From assembly GCA_964399735.1 (NCBI GenBank), contig CAYNSO010000006.1:11344-75343 (forward strand): DNA of 64,000 nucleotides, read 5' to 3'. The translations under genes and the position numbers were made by a program. Of this stretch, positions 18,278 to 28,002 are shown piece after piece. The DNA comes from Fontivivens sp964399735. GTDB lineage: Bacteria > Zhuqueibacterota > Zhuqueibacteria > Residuimicrobiales > Krinioviventaceae. Below the pieces are notes generated by a model. The model saw only the letters and a list, made by a program, of their open reading frames with translations, had not been told where the DNA came from and searched no databases. Each line of letters opens with the position of its first letter. The stretch's first letter is position 1.

Positions 18278-19768
18278 TTGACAGTTGCCAACCCGGGAAT
18301 ACTGGTAACCTTTTGTGTTTATCTTGCCGCTATGTTATTGATCGGTTGGTTTTTTTACAATCGCACCACAAACCTTGCCGATTATATACTGGGAGGAAGA
18401 AAAGTTAATACCTGGGTTATTTCTCTAAGCGCGCAAGCGTCGGATATGAGCGGCTGGTTACTGCTGGGTTTACCCGGTTTTGCTTATTTATTTGGTATGC
18501 AGGCTTGCTGGATGGCCGGGGGGTTGGCGCTGGGTACGTACCTTAACTGGAAATTAATAGCCAGCCGTTTACGCAAGTATACAGAATTAGCCGGTAATTC
18601 TTTGACCCTGCCTACTTTTTTTGAAAGCCGGTTCCGCATGAACACGCCCTGGATGAGGCTGGTTCCCGCCTTTTTTATTCTGGTATTCTTTTTAATCTAT
18701 ACCGCTTCCGGTTTTGTGGCAGGGGCAAAATTATTCCAGACAGTGTTTGGCTGGTCTTACCTTGCTGCTTTAGCTATCAGTATTTTGGTTATCATCAGCT
18801 ATACATTTCTTGGCGGTTTTATGGCAGTTTGCTGGACGGATTTTTTTCAGGGTTTAATTATGTTCCTGGCTGTCATTGTTTTGCCGGTTACCGCTATATT
18901 TACTATTCTGCGGCAGGGAGGAAGCATTACTACAATCGATTCGATTCTACCCGGTTATTTTAATCCGTTCACAACCCCTGAAGGTAACAGCTTGTCTGCC
19001 ATTGCAGTCATTTCTTTGTTAGCATGGGGTTTAGGGTATTGTGGACAGCCACATATTTTAGCCCGGTTTATGGCGATCCGTCATCACAACCAAATCCCCT
19101 TAGCCCGGCGTATTGCTTTAATTTGGGTTAGTTTATCCCTGACCGGGGCTGTTCTTATTGGCATTACCGGCCGGATATATTTTCCGGAACTGTTGGCCGG
19201 ATCAGAATCGGAGACTATATTCATGCACCTTGTACACGCTTTAACTCCTGCACTGGTTGCCGGATTTTTGTTGTCTGCTGTTTTGGCAGCAATTATGAGC
19301 ACAGCAGATTCGCAGTTACTGGTTGCTTCTTCTGCTGTGACAGAAGATATTTACCGTATGATCTTTCAGAAAAAGGCAGCTGACCGCGAATTGGTCTGGA
19401 TCAGCCGTTTTGCAGTGGTGGTGATTGCCGCACTTGCTTTTCTTGTTGCTCTTGATCCCGAATCCAGTGTTTTGGATCTGGTTTCGTATGCCTGGGCGGG
19501 GTTCGGCGCTTCTTTTGGGCCGGTTATTTTATTATCCCTGTTCTGGAAGCGCATGACCGGTAAGGGAGCCCTGGCGGGGCTGGCTGTTGGCGGTGTTACT
19601 GTGCTGCTTTGGAAACAACTGCACGGTGGCTGGTTTGAACTTTATGAAATTGTACCCGGGTTTGTTTTTGCAATTTCGGCAATTGTCATAACCAGTCTGC
19701 TAGATCATCCGCCATCCGGGCAAGTTCTTACGGAATTTGAAAAAATGCGCAACCGGCTGCATGATTGA
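18278..19768 (+). CDS. putP: Sodium/proline symporter PutP
   Basis: 496 residues with about 13 membrane helices, matching PutP along its length. Diagnostic stretches are ASDMSGWLLLGLPGFAYLFG (sodium and proline site region in TM2), YTFLGGFMAVCWTDFFQG, WGLGYCGQPHILARFMA and LVSYAWAGFGASFGPVILLS. It imports proline with sodium across the cytoplasmic membrane as a nutrient or osmoprotectant. The start is TTG 18278, eight bases after AAAGGA (18264-18269); there is no good ATG near. No proline dehydrogenase gene is next to it, so an osmotic or scavenging use is as likely as catabolism. Confidence 0.92.
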   Translation: MTVANPGILVTFCVYLAAMLLIGWFFYNRTTNLADYILGGRKVNTWVISLSAQASDMSGWLLLGLPGFAYLFGMQACWMAGGLALGTYLNWKLIASRLRKYTELAGNSLTLPTFFESRFRMNTPWMRLVPAFFILVFFLIYTASGFVAGAKLFQTVFGWSYLAALAISILVIISYTFLGGFMAVCWTDFFQGLIMFLAVIVLPVTAIFTILRQGGSITTIDSILPGYFNPFTTPEGNSLSAIAVISLLAWGLGYCGQPHILARFMAIRHHNQIPLARRIALIWVSLSLTGAVLIGITGRIYFPELLAGSESETIFMHLVHALTPALVAGFLLSAVLAAIMSTADSQLLVASSAVTEDIYRMIFQKKAADRELVWISRFAVVVIAALAFLVALDPESSVLDLVSYAWAGFGASFGPVILLSLFWKRMTGKGALAGLAVGGVTVLLWKQLHGGWFELYEIVPGFVFAISAIVITSLLDHPPSGQVLTEFEKMRNRLHD

Positions 19769-19874
19769 TTTTTTTACTTTTATCCGGTATTGTAATTGTG
19801 ATTTTATTGAGAGTCGCTCAAGATCAGCTTTGATTTGAGATAACTGCAATAAAGCAAGAATGGAGAATTCACTC

Positions 19875-20150
19875 ATGAACAGGATTATTGTTGTCCATAA
19901 TCCGAACGAGCAACTCCTTGCAGACATGGGAGTTCGCAGCTGGCCAATCCGGGAAAAAGAAAAATCCATCTTTCCATGGAGCTATGACAGTGAAGAAATT
20001 TGTTACCTTTTGGAAGGCATGGTAACAGTCACCCCGCAAGACGGAGAACCGGTATCTATCCGGGCCGGCGATCTGGTAACATTTCCGCAGGGTATGATCT
20101 GTACCTGGAAGATTCACATTGACGTGAAAAAGCATTATCTGTTTAAATAG
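19875..20150 (+). CDS. Small cupin-domain protein
   Basis: 91 residues forming a single compact cupin barrel of the Cupin_3/DUF861 type (RSWPIREKEKSIFPWSYDSE, CYLLEGMVTVTPQDG, IRAGDLVTFPQGMICTWKIH). Such one-domain cupins usually have the EGMVTV and GDLVTFPxG strands and sometimes lack full metal-binding histidines, as here, where the first metal motif is reduced. Related proteins are often described as sugar or ureidoglycolate-type small-molecule binders. The start is ATG 19875, nine bases after TGGAG; an ATG at 19860 lacks a ribosome site. It sits behind putP by about 100 bases and may share its transcript. Confidence 0.85.
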   Translation: MNRIIVVHNPNEQLLADMGVRSWPIREKEKSIFPWSYDSEEICYLLEGMVTVTPQDGEPVSIRAGDLVTFPQGMICTWKIHIDVKKHYLFK

Positions 20151-20185
20151 TTCCGGTCGTTGCTGCCAGTACCGCCAGATTATTA

Positions 20186-21322
20186 TTAACCGGGCTTAGC
20201 CGGCGATACTTTTGGAAGATGTATTCGAAAAATCGTTCCGCAACCAGGCGCTGAATGAAAATCTACAGATCCATGCAGATACTGTTCGGTTAATAGTTTC
20301 ATACTATAGGCGCCTAATCCCCGGTCATTGCCTTTGGTTGAAAAAGAGCGATGAAAAATGTGCGCTGTAACTTTAGGAGACATAACCGCCGGATTATGCA
20401 CCCAAAATTCAACAGTATTGGAGTGATCTTTGCACCCCAGGGTAATTGTTTCTCCCGGAGTGGAGGCTTCCAGGGCATTTTTTACCATGTTGCCCAAAGT
20501 GCGTTTTAGAAGACGAATATCACAAAAAAAGAGAGTTGTTGATGAATCTGGATCAACAACTATATTTTTCCCGATTGCAGAGGTATGATGGGCCAATGAA
20601 TTCTGAACCAGGTGCAGCAGTTCCTGGCTGTTAACCGGACTGAACGTTACCTGCAGGTCTCCGTTTTCTGCTGCTGCCAGGTCTCGCTGGGCATAAATTT
20701 CTTCGAGTATGGTATGACTAATTTGAATAATGTTTTCAAGAATTTCCGGGTCATGTTCTTCAATATAATAATCAACCAGTCCTTTTAATCCTCCGGCAAT
20801 ATTAATAAGGTCGTGAAAAAACAAGCGTTCCAGGCTGCGGCGGCGTTTTTCATGACTGATATCAGTCATACTGATCAATATATACTGATCATGCCCGATA
20901 TGCAACGGGGCTGCCTGAACATGTAAATCAAAAGCCAACACCGGTTTTTCAGTCGCTGCCAGGAGGCTGCATTCCCGGCTTACCCGGACGCCGGTAGACC
21001 GGCTGGTATTAATAGTGTTCAGCAGGTCGCAATATCGACAATGTTCAGCGCTTCCGCAGTTGTTTGTCTTTTGATTGGCATAATGGCAATTGATTAACTT
21101 TCCCGGTTTAAGGTTTTTGATAACCCGCTTGTCCTTGTTGCTAAATTTATCCATACTATACCCGTTACTGAACACGATCCGATTTTCATCATCAACAATA
21201 AAGGCCAGGCACATCATGGAATCGAGAATTTGCCGGATAGTTTCATTGGTCTTGTAGCACAATGACTCTCTAGTCTGGTTCACTTGACAATTTTTTTTCA
21301 TATTCATTGTGGTTGTTTTCAT
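20186..21322 (-). CDS. PAS-domain histidine kinase with cysteine cluster
   Basis: 378 residues without membrane segments. The N-terminal PAS domain (about 28-155) holds a Cys/His cluster: Cys79, His80, Cys89, Cys95 and Cys98, in an NCH-x8-CG-x4-C-x2-C arrangement. Then come the dimerisation helices with the probable phosphoacceptor His170 (LFFHDLINIAGGLKG) and a HATPase domain (N box LGNMVKNALEAS, G box DRGLGAYSMKLL). PAS domains with this kind of cluster recur in anaerobic bacteria and may sense redox state or bind a metal; that is family inference. No response regulator gene is adjacent. A 63-residue open frame just upstream (21319-21510) overlaps its ATG by ATGA but has no other support. 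Confidence 0.88.
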   Translation of the reverse strand: MKTTTMNMKKNCQVNQTRESLCYKTNETIRQILDSMMCLAFIVDDENRIVFSNGYSMDKFSNKDKRVIKNLKPGKLINCHYANQKTNNCGSAEHCRYCDLLNTINTSRSTGVRVSRECSLLAATEKPVLAFDLHVQAAPLHIGHDQYILISMTDISHEKRRRSLERLFFHDLINIAGGLKGLVDYYIEEHDPEILENIIQISHTILEEIYAQRDLAAAENGDLQVTFSPVNSQELLHLVQNSLAHHTSAIGKNIVVDPDSSTTLFFCDIRLLKRTLGNMVKNALEASTPGETITLGCKDHSNTVEFWVHNPAVMSPKVTAHIFHRSFSTKGNDRGLGAYSMKLLTEQYLHGSVDFHSAPGCGTIFRIHLPKVSPAKPG

Positions 21323-21681
21323 TTTGCCACTCTTTCATAATTTTTTGCAACGCCGGAAAGATTTTCTGTGCTTGTTCTTTTTCTTAATTGAACAGTCAGG
21401 GCTTTGATTGTGACAACAAACAGTGAAACTATTTTTGATTTTACGAAATTTGCCAGTATATTTTTTTTATTCCAGGCCGGCAGAGTAATATTTGGTACCA
21501 GATTTTCCATCGCCAGTGTAAAGCAAGCCCCGCTTGACCATCATATAATAATGATTGATTATATAATCATAGTAATCTCCCTGTGTTGATTGTTTTGAAA
21601 AAAATACAACACAGGGGTAACAGTGATTATTTCCACCCCGATAATAATATTATTGATTTCCGGCGTTTTACAGCGCTTTTA
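21323..21681. other. Intergenic region between kinase and DUF3795 gene
   Basis: Contains a 10-base inverted repeat, CCCTGTGTTG (21579-21588) with CAACACAGGG (21607-21616), and a 14-base AT palindrome, TGATTATATAATCA (21556-21569). Either could be a hairpin at the end of the DUF3795 transcript or a binding site for the kinase gene. A 63-codon frame at 21319-21510 on the minus strand is considered doubtful. Confidence 0.4.
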
Positions 21682-22128
21682 TCATTTATACCTGGGCAGT
21701 TCCATGCTTTCTTTAAAGTACTGTTCAATACCAATTTCCTGCATTCTTTGATTCATACTCAACCAGCGTTTATGCAAATCGGCATCGAGCCCGGACTTTT
21801 CACAGGGGAATTCATTGCATTGAAAGCAAAAATCAATTCCTTTCGTCCGGGTACATTCCGGCACCAGGCAACCGGTATTGACACATTTCCCGCTGCGGCA
21901 GCCCCTACATTCACCTTGAGTAAAAAATTCCAGCAATTCTTTGAACTGCGGGTAGTTTTTAAAAACCGGCATAAAGGTGGAAAACCGTTCCGCGTAACGA
22001 TCAAACGAACCCAATGATTCTTTTAGCCGGGAACTGTGAAATTGAATATCCCCTTTATAAAAAGCCAAACACTTTTTACAGTTTAAACCGCAAGGCGCCA
22101 GTATCTCTATAATGTCTTTTGTAACCAT
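21682..22128 (-). CDS. DUF3795 family cysteine-rich protein
   Basis: 148 residues with the pattern of DUF3795 proteins: APCGLNCKKCLAF at the N-terminus, a central CRGCRSGKC-VNTGC-VPEC cluster, and FCFQCNEFPC before the C-terminal helix. The Cys-rich core probably binds zinc or an iron-sulfur cluster; no biochemical role is established for the family that I know of. It is a stand-alone gene on the minus strand, upstream of the PAS kinase whose sensor also carries a Cys cluster; a functional link between them is possible but unproven. Confidence 0.88.
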   Translation of the reverse strand: MVTKDIIEILAPCGLNCKKCLAFYKGDIQFHSSRLKESLGSFDRYAERFSTFMPVFKNYPQFKELLEFFTQGECRGCRSGKCVNTGCLVPECTRTKGIDFCFQCNEFPCEKSGLDADLHKRWLSMNQRMQEIGIEQYFKESMELPRYK

Positions 22129-22426
22129 AAAAAATATTTCTCTATAATGAAATTTACTGTTATTGTGATTTTGTTATAATATTTGCATTTCAGAACGCCA
22201 TTACCTTGCTTATGAAACCAGAGATCAACATCAAGCCCTCCATTCCTGCACCTTCGCGCTCTAAAACGTCCCAATAACAATATACGACAACAAGATTATT
22301 TTGTTTATAATTTTTTTGTAAATCAATTTTTAAGCTTTGTTTTGTTGTCGTTTGTTATATGGCCGATAATTTCATCAAAAGCATTAATTCATAAAATCAC
22401 TTTTCACAATCAGGAAAGGGATAACA

Positions 22427-25400
22427 ATGGTCCTGCGTGCAATCGGGGAAAAAGTAGCAATAGTTATTTTATTATTCAGTTTATTAATCCTGTCGCCGGG
22501 AATCGTTTTGTCGGCCTGTAATGCTGATTTTCATGCAAACCATACCTCGGGTTGCAGCCCGATGGCGGTTGTGTTTACCGACGATTCAGAGGACGCCATT
22601 TCGTGGAACTGGACTTTTTCGGGAGGTTCGCCGGCTTCTGCAACCGGACGGGGACCGCATACGGTTTATTACTATACTGCCGGAATGTTCAACGTTGTCT
22701 TGAATATAACCTGCGCCGGTGGACTCAAGGATGCTGAAGCCAAGCGGGGGTACATTAGTGTTGATAATTGCGGTTGTTTCCCCGACCTACTTGCTGAACC
22801 GCGTTCGGGCTGTGCCCCATTAACAGTGGTATTCCAGGACTTTTCATCACTTGCAACCTCATGGAGTTGGAGTTTTCCCGGCGGTACTCCGTCCTCTGCT
22901 ACCGGCGTTGGACCGCATGAAGTAACCTATGAATTTCCAGGTGTTTATGATGTCAGCCTGTCAATAACGTGCCCCCAGGGTGTAGGTACGCAAATCAAAA
23001 TTAAAAACCGCTTTATCAGTGTGGACGATTGCGGTGGATTTGATTTTGGCGATGCGCCTGATCCCGGCTATCCAACTCTGTCTGCAAGTGGTGGAGCTTC
23101 TCATGTTATCACCACCGGCTTTTACCTTGGCAGCATAATCGATTCCGAAAGTAACGGCCAGCCAAATGATTTTGCAACCGGGGATGATGACGCTTTTCTG
23201 GATGATGAAGATGGGGTATTACTACCAATATCTTTTTTTATCGGCAGTTCAGCATCACTGCAAATTACAACTTCCGATACCGGTTATGTTAATGGCTGGA
23301 TTGATTTTAATACCGATGGCGACTGGGGCGATGCCAATGAACATTTTATCAATGATCAGATCATTTGTGGTATAGAAAATGTTACATTTAGTATCCCGCC
23401 CGATGCGCATCCAGGGCATACTTTTATGCGTTTCCGTTTGTGTAAATCACCGGGGTTATCCTATACCGGTTCGGCGCCCGATGGCGAGGTAGAAGATTAC
23501 CGGATTTTATTATCGAGAATGGATAATTATGATTATGGCGATGCACCGGATGATTTCGATATTTTGGGTTATCCTACCCTGACGCTGCATGGCGGCGCCC
23601 ATCATTTTATTAATCCACTATTCTTCCTGGGCGATACTATTGATAGTGAAATTGATGGTCAACCAAGTGATAATTCTTTTGGCGATGATTTTAGTTCTTT
23701 AGATGATGAAGATGGTGTGATTATGCCTGTTGGCCTGCAACGCGGGGTTACGACATTGATCACAACGATTGTCAATGGCGCCGGGACATCTTACCTGAAT
23801 GCCTGGATAGATCTGAACCGCGACCGGGACTGGCTGGATGCCAATGAACACTTTATTGTCGATGAACTCTTTTTTAATGGAATAAGTTCTTCCTCGCCAA
23901 TACGTGAAGAATTTGTAACCTCATTGACTGTGCCATTGGATGCAACGCCTGGTCATACTTTTATACGTTTCCGTTACAGCACCCAGTCCGGTTTGACTCC
24001 CGACGGCCCGGCTCCGGATGGCGAGGTTGAAGATTATCTGGCTGTCATTGTATCAACACCGCCTCTGCGCGTAAAATGGATGCAGCCGCCGATGAGGAAT
24101 CCTGATTCTCCAGCGCCTGATTGTTTTTGGGGTTGGGATGAGCCCTCAATTTTTTCCTATATCATTGTTGCTGACGATTGGCGTTGTACTGACGATCAAC
24201 CGGTTACCGATGTGCATTGGTGGGGTTCATATTTGGGATGGAATGAATCTACTCCACCGGCTAGCGGCCCACAACGCTTTAAACTGGGGATATGGACAGA
24301 TGTAAAAGCAGGCGTGGATCGGGAATTCAGCCATCCCGGAACCCTGATCTGGCAATGGGTGGCAGCGCGTTCTGAATTGAATGAACGCTACGCCGGCTGT
24401 GATTATTATCCGCCAATGATGGACATGTCGGAAACATGTTTCCAATATGATCTGATTTTGCCGGAAGCTGCCTGGTTTTATCAGGAAGGGGACACTACAA
24501 TTTATTGGTTGAGTATTGCCGCCGATTATGATGTCATTCCAAATGGTGGGAAATGGGGTTGGAAAACCAGGCCCCATTATTTCAATGATTTTGCTGTTCT
24601 TTCCGACGATCCGGCGTCTCCCGAAGTTGGCAGCGTCTGGAATAACGGCCAACCTGTAAGTCTGAACTGGGACATGGCTTTTGCGCTTACAACCGAGATC
24701 GCTGAAACTCAATATGATTATGGCGATGCGCCCGATCCTTCTTATCCCACATTGGATGTTAATAACGGCGCGCACCATGTGGTTATCCCCGGTTTTCATA
24801 TTGGCTGGTTGAATGATACAGATTCGGACGGGCAGCCGCTACCACATGCGGACGGAGACGATAATGACGGAATGAATGATGATGATGCGGTCAGTTTTGC
24901 AACGGAACTACAACCAGGCCAGGACGCAGTAGTCTATATCCGGGCTTCTGCAGCCGGTTACCTGAACGCCTGGATTGATTATAATAGTAATGGCTCCTGG
25001 ACTGATCCTGACGAGCAGGTTTTTATTGGCCAGGAGTTAACTGCCGGGATAAATATTCTTACCTATTCGGTCCCTGATGACGCCCTCCCGGGAGCTACTT
25101 TTGTCCGGTTGCGTTTCAGCAGCATTCGCAATTTGACTTGTGACGGGTATGCTCCGGACGGTGAAGTTGAGGACTATGAAATTGTAATTGGAGAGGTAAG
25201 AGAACCGGAATTTGACCTGGGCGACGCGCCGGATAATAGCAATGATTTTGGTATGGATATGACCGCCTACCCGGCCGGTGGGCCGGCAGGTACCGTAGCT
25301 TCCTATCCCACTGTTTATCTGCACAACTCACCGCCTTTTGGCCCGCTGCATAAAGACCCTCTGGCTGCTTCCGGCCTGGGCGTTGCTGTGACTATGGAAA

Positions 25401-27859
25401 ATGAGGCCGATATTGGTTATGATGATGATCCGTTCAATAATATTGACCCATTAAATGACAAGCCCGATCAGGATGGCGCCGACGATGCTGTCACTATACC
25501 CCTGTTTTTGCCGAATTGCGGCCTGTGTTCTTTTCAATATGTTGTAAATGTATATCATAATATCCTGCGCGGCATGTTTGTGAATGTCTGGTTTGACTGG
25601 AATCGTGACGGCGATTGGAATGATACTGTAGAATGTCCGGGGGGACCCGTTCCCGAATGGGCAGTTCAAAACCACTTCCTTACTTTTAGCAGTCTTGGGT
25701 TGCATTTGTTCACTACGCCCATTTTTGTTGCCTGGCAGCCTGATGCAGCAATTGCGCCGCCCATCTGGATGCGAATCAGCCTGGCGGAACGATCCTGGTC
25801 GCCTTTCCTTGACGGGGTAGAAACGACAGGCGGCGCCGGTCCGCGTAATGGTTATGGTTATGGCGAAACTGAGGATTATTATTTTGTGCCGTTAACAAAC
25901 GAAGAACAATATGATTACGGCGATGCCCCCGATCCCCATTACCCGACATTAGAAGCAAGCTGCGCTGCAAGGCATACTATCGTACCTGGAATTTTCCTCG
26001 GCGCGAATATCGATCCGGAGTTGGATGGCCAGCCTGACAACGCTGCCAGCGGCGATGATGCTAACGGTCTGGATGATGAAGATGGCGTAACCTTTTCCCC
26101 GCCGCTTGTAGCCGGAGAGGAAACGCATATTTATGTGACTGTACCGAATCACGGTAATTTGTTTGCCTGGATCGATTATAACTGTGATGGCGACTGGGTT
26201 GATGCCGATGAACAAATCTTTGACGAAAAACCACTTGTTCCCGGCGTTAATGATTTGGTTATAACGATTCCGGCTTCCGCCTTGCCTGAACCGACCTACG
26301 CCCGGTTCCGTTTTGGACATTTAAATGGATTATCAATTGCTGGGTCTGCAACAAATGGCGAGGTGGAGGATTATTTAATCCGAATTACCAGGCGGTCTGA
26401 AGGCGAGCCGGGGCCTTTTAAATGGTCGCAACCGCCTCTCAAAAAGATCGATTCACTTCACCCGGAATGCTGGTGGGGTTGGAGTGAGCGTTCCGATTTT
26501 CAGTTCAAGCTGGTTGCCGATGACTGGTTCTGCAAGGATGAGCGACCGCTCACCGGTGTGCAGTGGTGGGGTTCGTATGCCGACTGGGATACCACCATTG
26601 CGCCGCCTAATGCTCCGCGTCGTTTCCATATTGGAATATGGACCGACGTAGCTGCTGGAATAGATACGCTGTTCAGCCATCCCGGAAAATTACTAAAAGA
26701 GTGGGTGGTAAATCGCAGTTCGTTGCATGAACATGTGGATTGTTGCGATTTCATTACTGATTCCCTTGATATTCCTGATTCCACATTCAGCTATACCTTT
26801 AATATTGCCGATCCGACGGATTGGTTCCTGCAGGAACCGGATTCGACAATATTCTGGATCAGTATATCTGCAATTTATGATACCCCGCCCGATTCCTGCG
26901 AGTGGGGCTGGAAAAGCCGGCAGCATTACTTTAATGACGATGCCGTAAGTATTTATGAACCGCTGGCGCCGGATGTGGACGACAGATATAGAAGCGGCGG
27001 ACCTGTCAGATACCTGTGGGATATGGCATTTGAGCTGTTTACCAACGAACCGGGTTATGAATATGATTTTGGTGACGCTCCTGAACCAAAGTTCCCCACA
27101 ATCCTGACTGATAACGGCGCTTACCATATAATCAAGCCCGGCGTTTTCCTGGGTTACCGGATCGATGCGGATGCCGACGGTCAGCCGGAAGAAAATGCTC
27201 AAGGCGATGATATGGACGGCGTCTATGACGAAGATGGCGTTTCCCTGATAACCGCAATAATTGCCAATCAAACCGCCAAAGTACAGGTGCGCGCCTCTAT
27301 TGCCGGTTTATTGAATGCGTGGATAGATTTTGATTCAAATGGCGACTGGGATGGACCGGAAGAACAGATCTTTACGGATGTACCGCTCACTCCTGGTGTA
27401 AATGTACTCGATTTTCATGTTCCGGCGGTAGTGGTGTCCGATTCCAATTACGCCCGCTTCCGGTTCAGCACTCTCAGTCCGCGCTCTTTTACCGGCCTGG
27501 CGATTGACGGTGAAGTGGAAGATTACCGTATGACTGTAATCGAAACCGCCGTTCCTGTAGACGGAGAAAATGGTCTGCCCCGGTCTTTTGCTTTACGGCA
27601 GAATTATCCCAATCCGTTCAACCCGTCTACCATGATCGAATACGACCTGCCGCGCGCTGAAAATGTAAAATTGATCATTTTCGATATTCTTGGCAGGCAG
27701 GTACGTACCCTGGTTGATGACAAGCAAATACCCGGCTCGTACAAACTACGCTGGGACGGCCTGGATGATCGTGGTTATCGGGCTGCCAGCGGCGTCTATA
27801 TTTATTATATTCAAGCCGGATCCTTCCGACAAGCAAAAAAACTTTTGTTGTTGAAATAA
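22427..27859 (+). CDS. Giant secreted PKD/GEVED-repeat protein with type IX-like sorting domain
   Basis: 1810 residues. A signal peptide (1-30) is followed by two PKD domains (about 31-112 and 114-203), then six GEVED modules starting near 204, 367, 762, 927, 1160 and 1545. Each starts with a variant of YDYGDAPDPxYPT and most end with DGEVEDY. Between modules 2 and 3 (about 546-755) and between 5 and 6 (about 1330-1540) lie two similar blocks of about 210 residues with VADDW, WWGSYxxW, GIWTDVxAG and HYFND motifs. The last 100 residues (FALRQNYPNPFNPSTMIEYD onward) are a type IX secretion-style sorting domain. The protein is probably exported and attached to the surface, with Asp-rich modules suited to calcium binding and adhesion. 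The start has GGAAAGG seven bases upstream. Confidence 0.88.
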   Translation: MVLRAIGEKVAIVILLFSLLILSPGIVLSACNADFHANHTSGCSPMAVVFTDDSEDAISWNWTFSGGSPASATGRGPHTVYYYTAGMFNVVLNITCAGGLKDAEAKRGYISVDNCGCFPDLLAEPRSGCAPLTVVFQDFSSLATSWSWSFPGGTPSSATGVGPHEVTYEFPGVYDVSLSITCPQGVGTQIKIKNRFISVDDCGGFDFGDAPDPGYPTLSASGGASHVITTGFYLGSIIDSESNGQPNDFATGDDDAFLDDEDGVLLPISFFIGSSASLQITTSDTGYVNGWIDFNTDGDWGDANEHFINDQIICGIENVTFSIPPDAHPGHTFMRFRLCKSPGLSYTGSAPDGEVEDYRILLSRMDNYDYGDAPDDFDILGYPTLTLHGGAHHFINPLFFLGDTIDSEIDGQPSDNSFGDDFSSLDDEDGVIMPVGLQRGVTTLITTIVNGAGTSYLNAWIDLNRDRDWLDANEHFIVDELFFNGISSSSPIREEFVTSLTVPLDATPGHTFIRFRYSTQSGLTPDGPAPDGEVEDYLAVIVSTPPLRVKWMQPPMRNPDSPAPDCFWGWDEPSIFSYIIVADDWRCTDDQPVTDVHWWGSYLGWNESTPPASGPQRFKLGIWTDVKAGVDREFSHPGTLIWQWVAARSELNERYAGCDYYPPMMDMSETCFQYDLILPEAAWFYQEGDTTIYWLSIAADYDVIPNGGKWGWKTRPHYFNDFAVLSDDPASPEVGSVWNNGQPVSLNWDMAFALTTEIAETQYDYGDAPDPSYPTLDVNNGAHHVVIPGFHIGWLNDTDSDGQPLPHADGDDNDGMNDDDAVSFATELQPGQDAVVYIRASAAGYLNAWIDYNSNGSWTDPDEQVFIGQELTAGINILTYSVPDDALPGATFVRLRFSSIRNLTCDGYAPDGEVEDYEIVIGEVREPEFDLGDAPDNSNDFGMDMTAYPAGGPAGTVASYPTVYLHNSPPFGPLHKDPLAASGLGVAVTMENEADIGYDDDPFNNIDPLNDKPDQDGADDAVTIPLFLPNCGLCSFQYVVNVYHNILRGMFVNVWFDWNRDGDWNDTVECPGGPVPEWAVQNHFLTFSSLGLHLFTTPIFVAWQPDAAIAPPIWMRISLAERSWSPFLDGVETTGGAGPRNGYGYGETEDYYFVPLTNEEQYDYGDAPDPHYPTLEASCAARHTIVPGIFLGANIDPELDGQPDNAASGDDANGLDDEDGVTFSPPLVAGEETHIYVTVPNHGNLFAWIDYNCDGDWVDADEQIFDEKPLVPGVNDLVITIPASALPEPTYARFRFGHLNGLSIAGSATNGEVEDYLIRITRRSEGEPGPFKWSQPPLKKIDSLHPECWWGWSERSDFQFKLVADDWFCKDERPLTGVQWWGSYADWDTTIAPPNAPRRFHIGIWTDVAAGIDTLFSHPGKLLKEWVVNRSSLHEHVDCCDFITDSLDIPDSTFSYTFNIADPTDWFLQEPDSTIFWISISAIYDTPPDSCEWGWKSRQHYFNDDAVSIYEPLAPDVDDRYRSGGPVRYLWDMAFELFTNEPGYEYDFGDAPEPKFPTILTDNGAYHIIKPGVFLGYRIDADADGQPEENAQGDDMDGVYDEDGVSLITAIIANQTAKVQVRASIAGLLNAWIDFDSNGDWDGPEEQIFTDVPLTPGVNVLDFHVPAVVVSDSNYARFRFSTLSPRSFTGLAIDGEVEDYRMTVIETAVPVDGENGLPRSFALRQNYPNPFNPSTMIEYDLPRAENVKLIIFDILGRQVRTLVDDKQIPGSYKLRWDGLDDRGYRAASGVYIYYIQAGSFRQAKKLLLLK

Positions 27860-27890
27860 TTCCCTTTGTAATATTCTGTTATGCTCTAAC

Positions 27891-27927
27891 CCTGCTCATC
27901 CCGAAATTATTATCCGGGATGAGCAGG
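27891..27927. repeat. Strong 13-base inverted repeat after the GEVED gene
   Basis: CCTGCTCATCCCG (27891-27903) and CGGGATGAGCAGG (27915-27927) are exact reverse complements around an 11-base loop, and the stem can extend with a small bulge. It starts 31 bases after the stop of the GEVED gene. There is no T run, so it may be a processing or stabilising hairpin, an atypical terminator, or a dispersed palindromic element. Confidence 0.55.
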
Positions 27928-28002
27928 TAGAGTTTACCTGGTAGAGATTGGTATAATTTCTGCATGGTTATAATTATATTCACATAATTTGTGGAAAGAG
28001 AA

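Noticed and set aside
21319..21510. 63-codon minus-strand frame overlapping the start of the PAS kinase by ATGA
   Set aside because: The overlap looks like coupling, but there is no ribosome site and no recognisable sequence, and the kinase gene has its own possible start; chance open frame is more likely.
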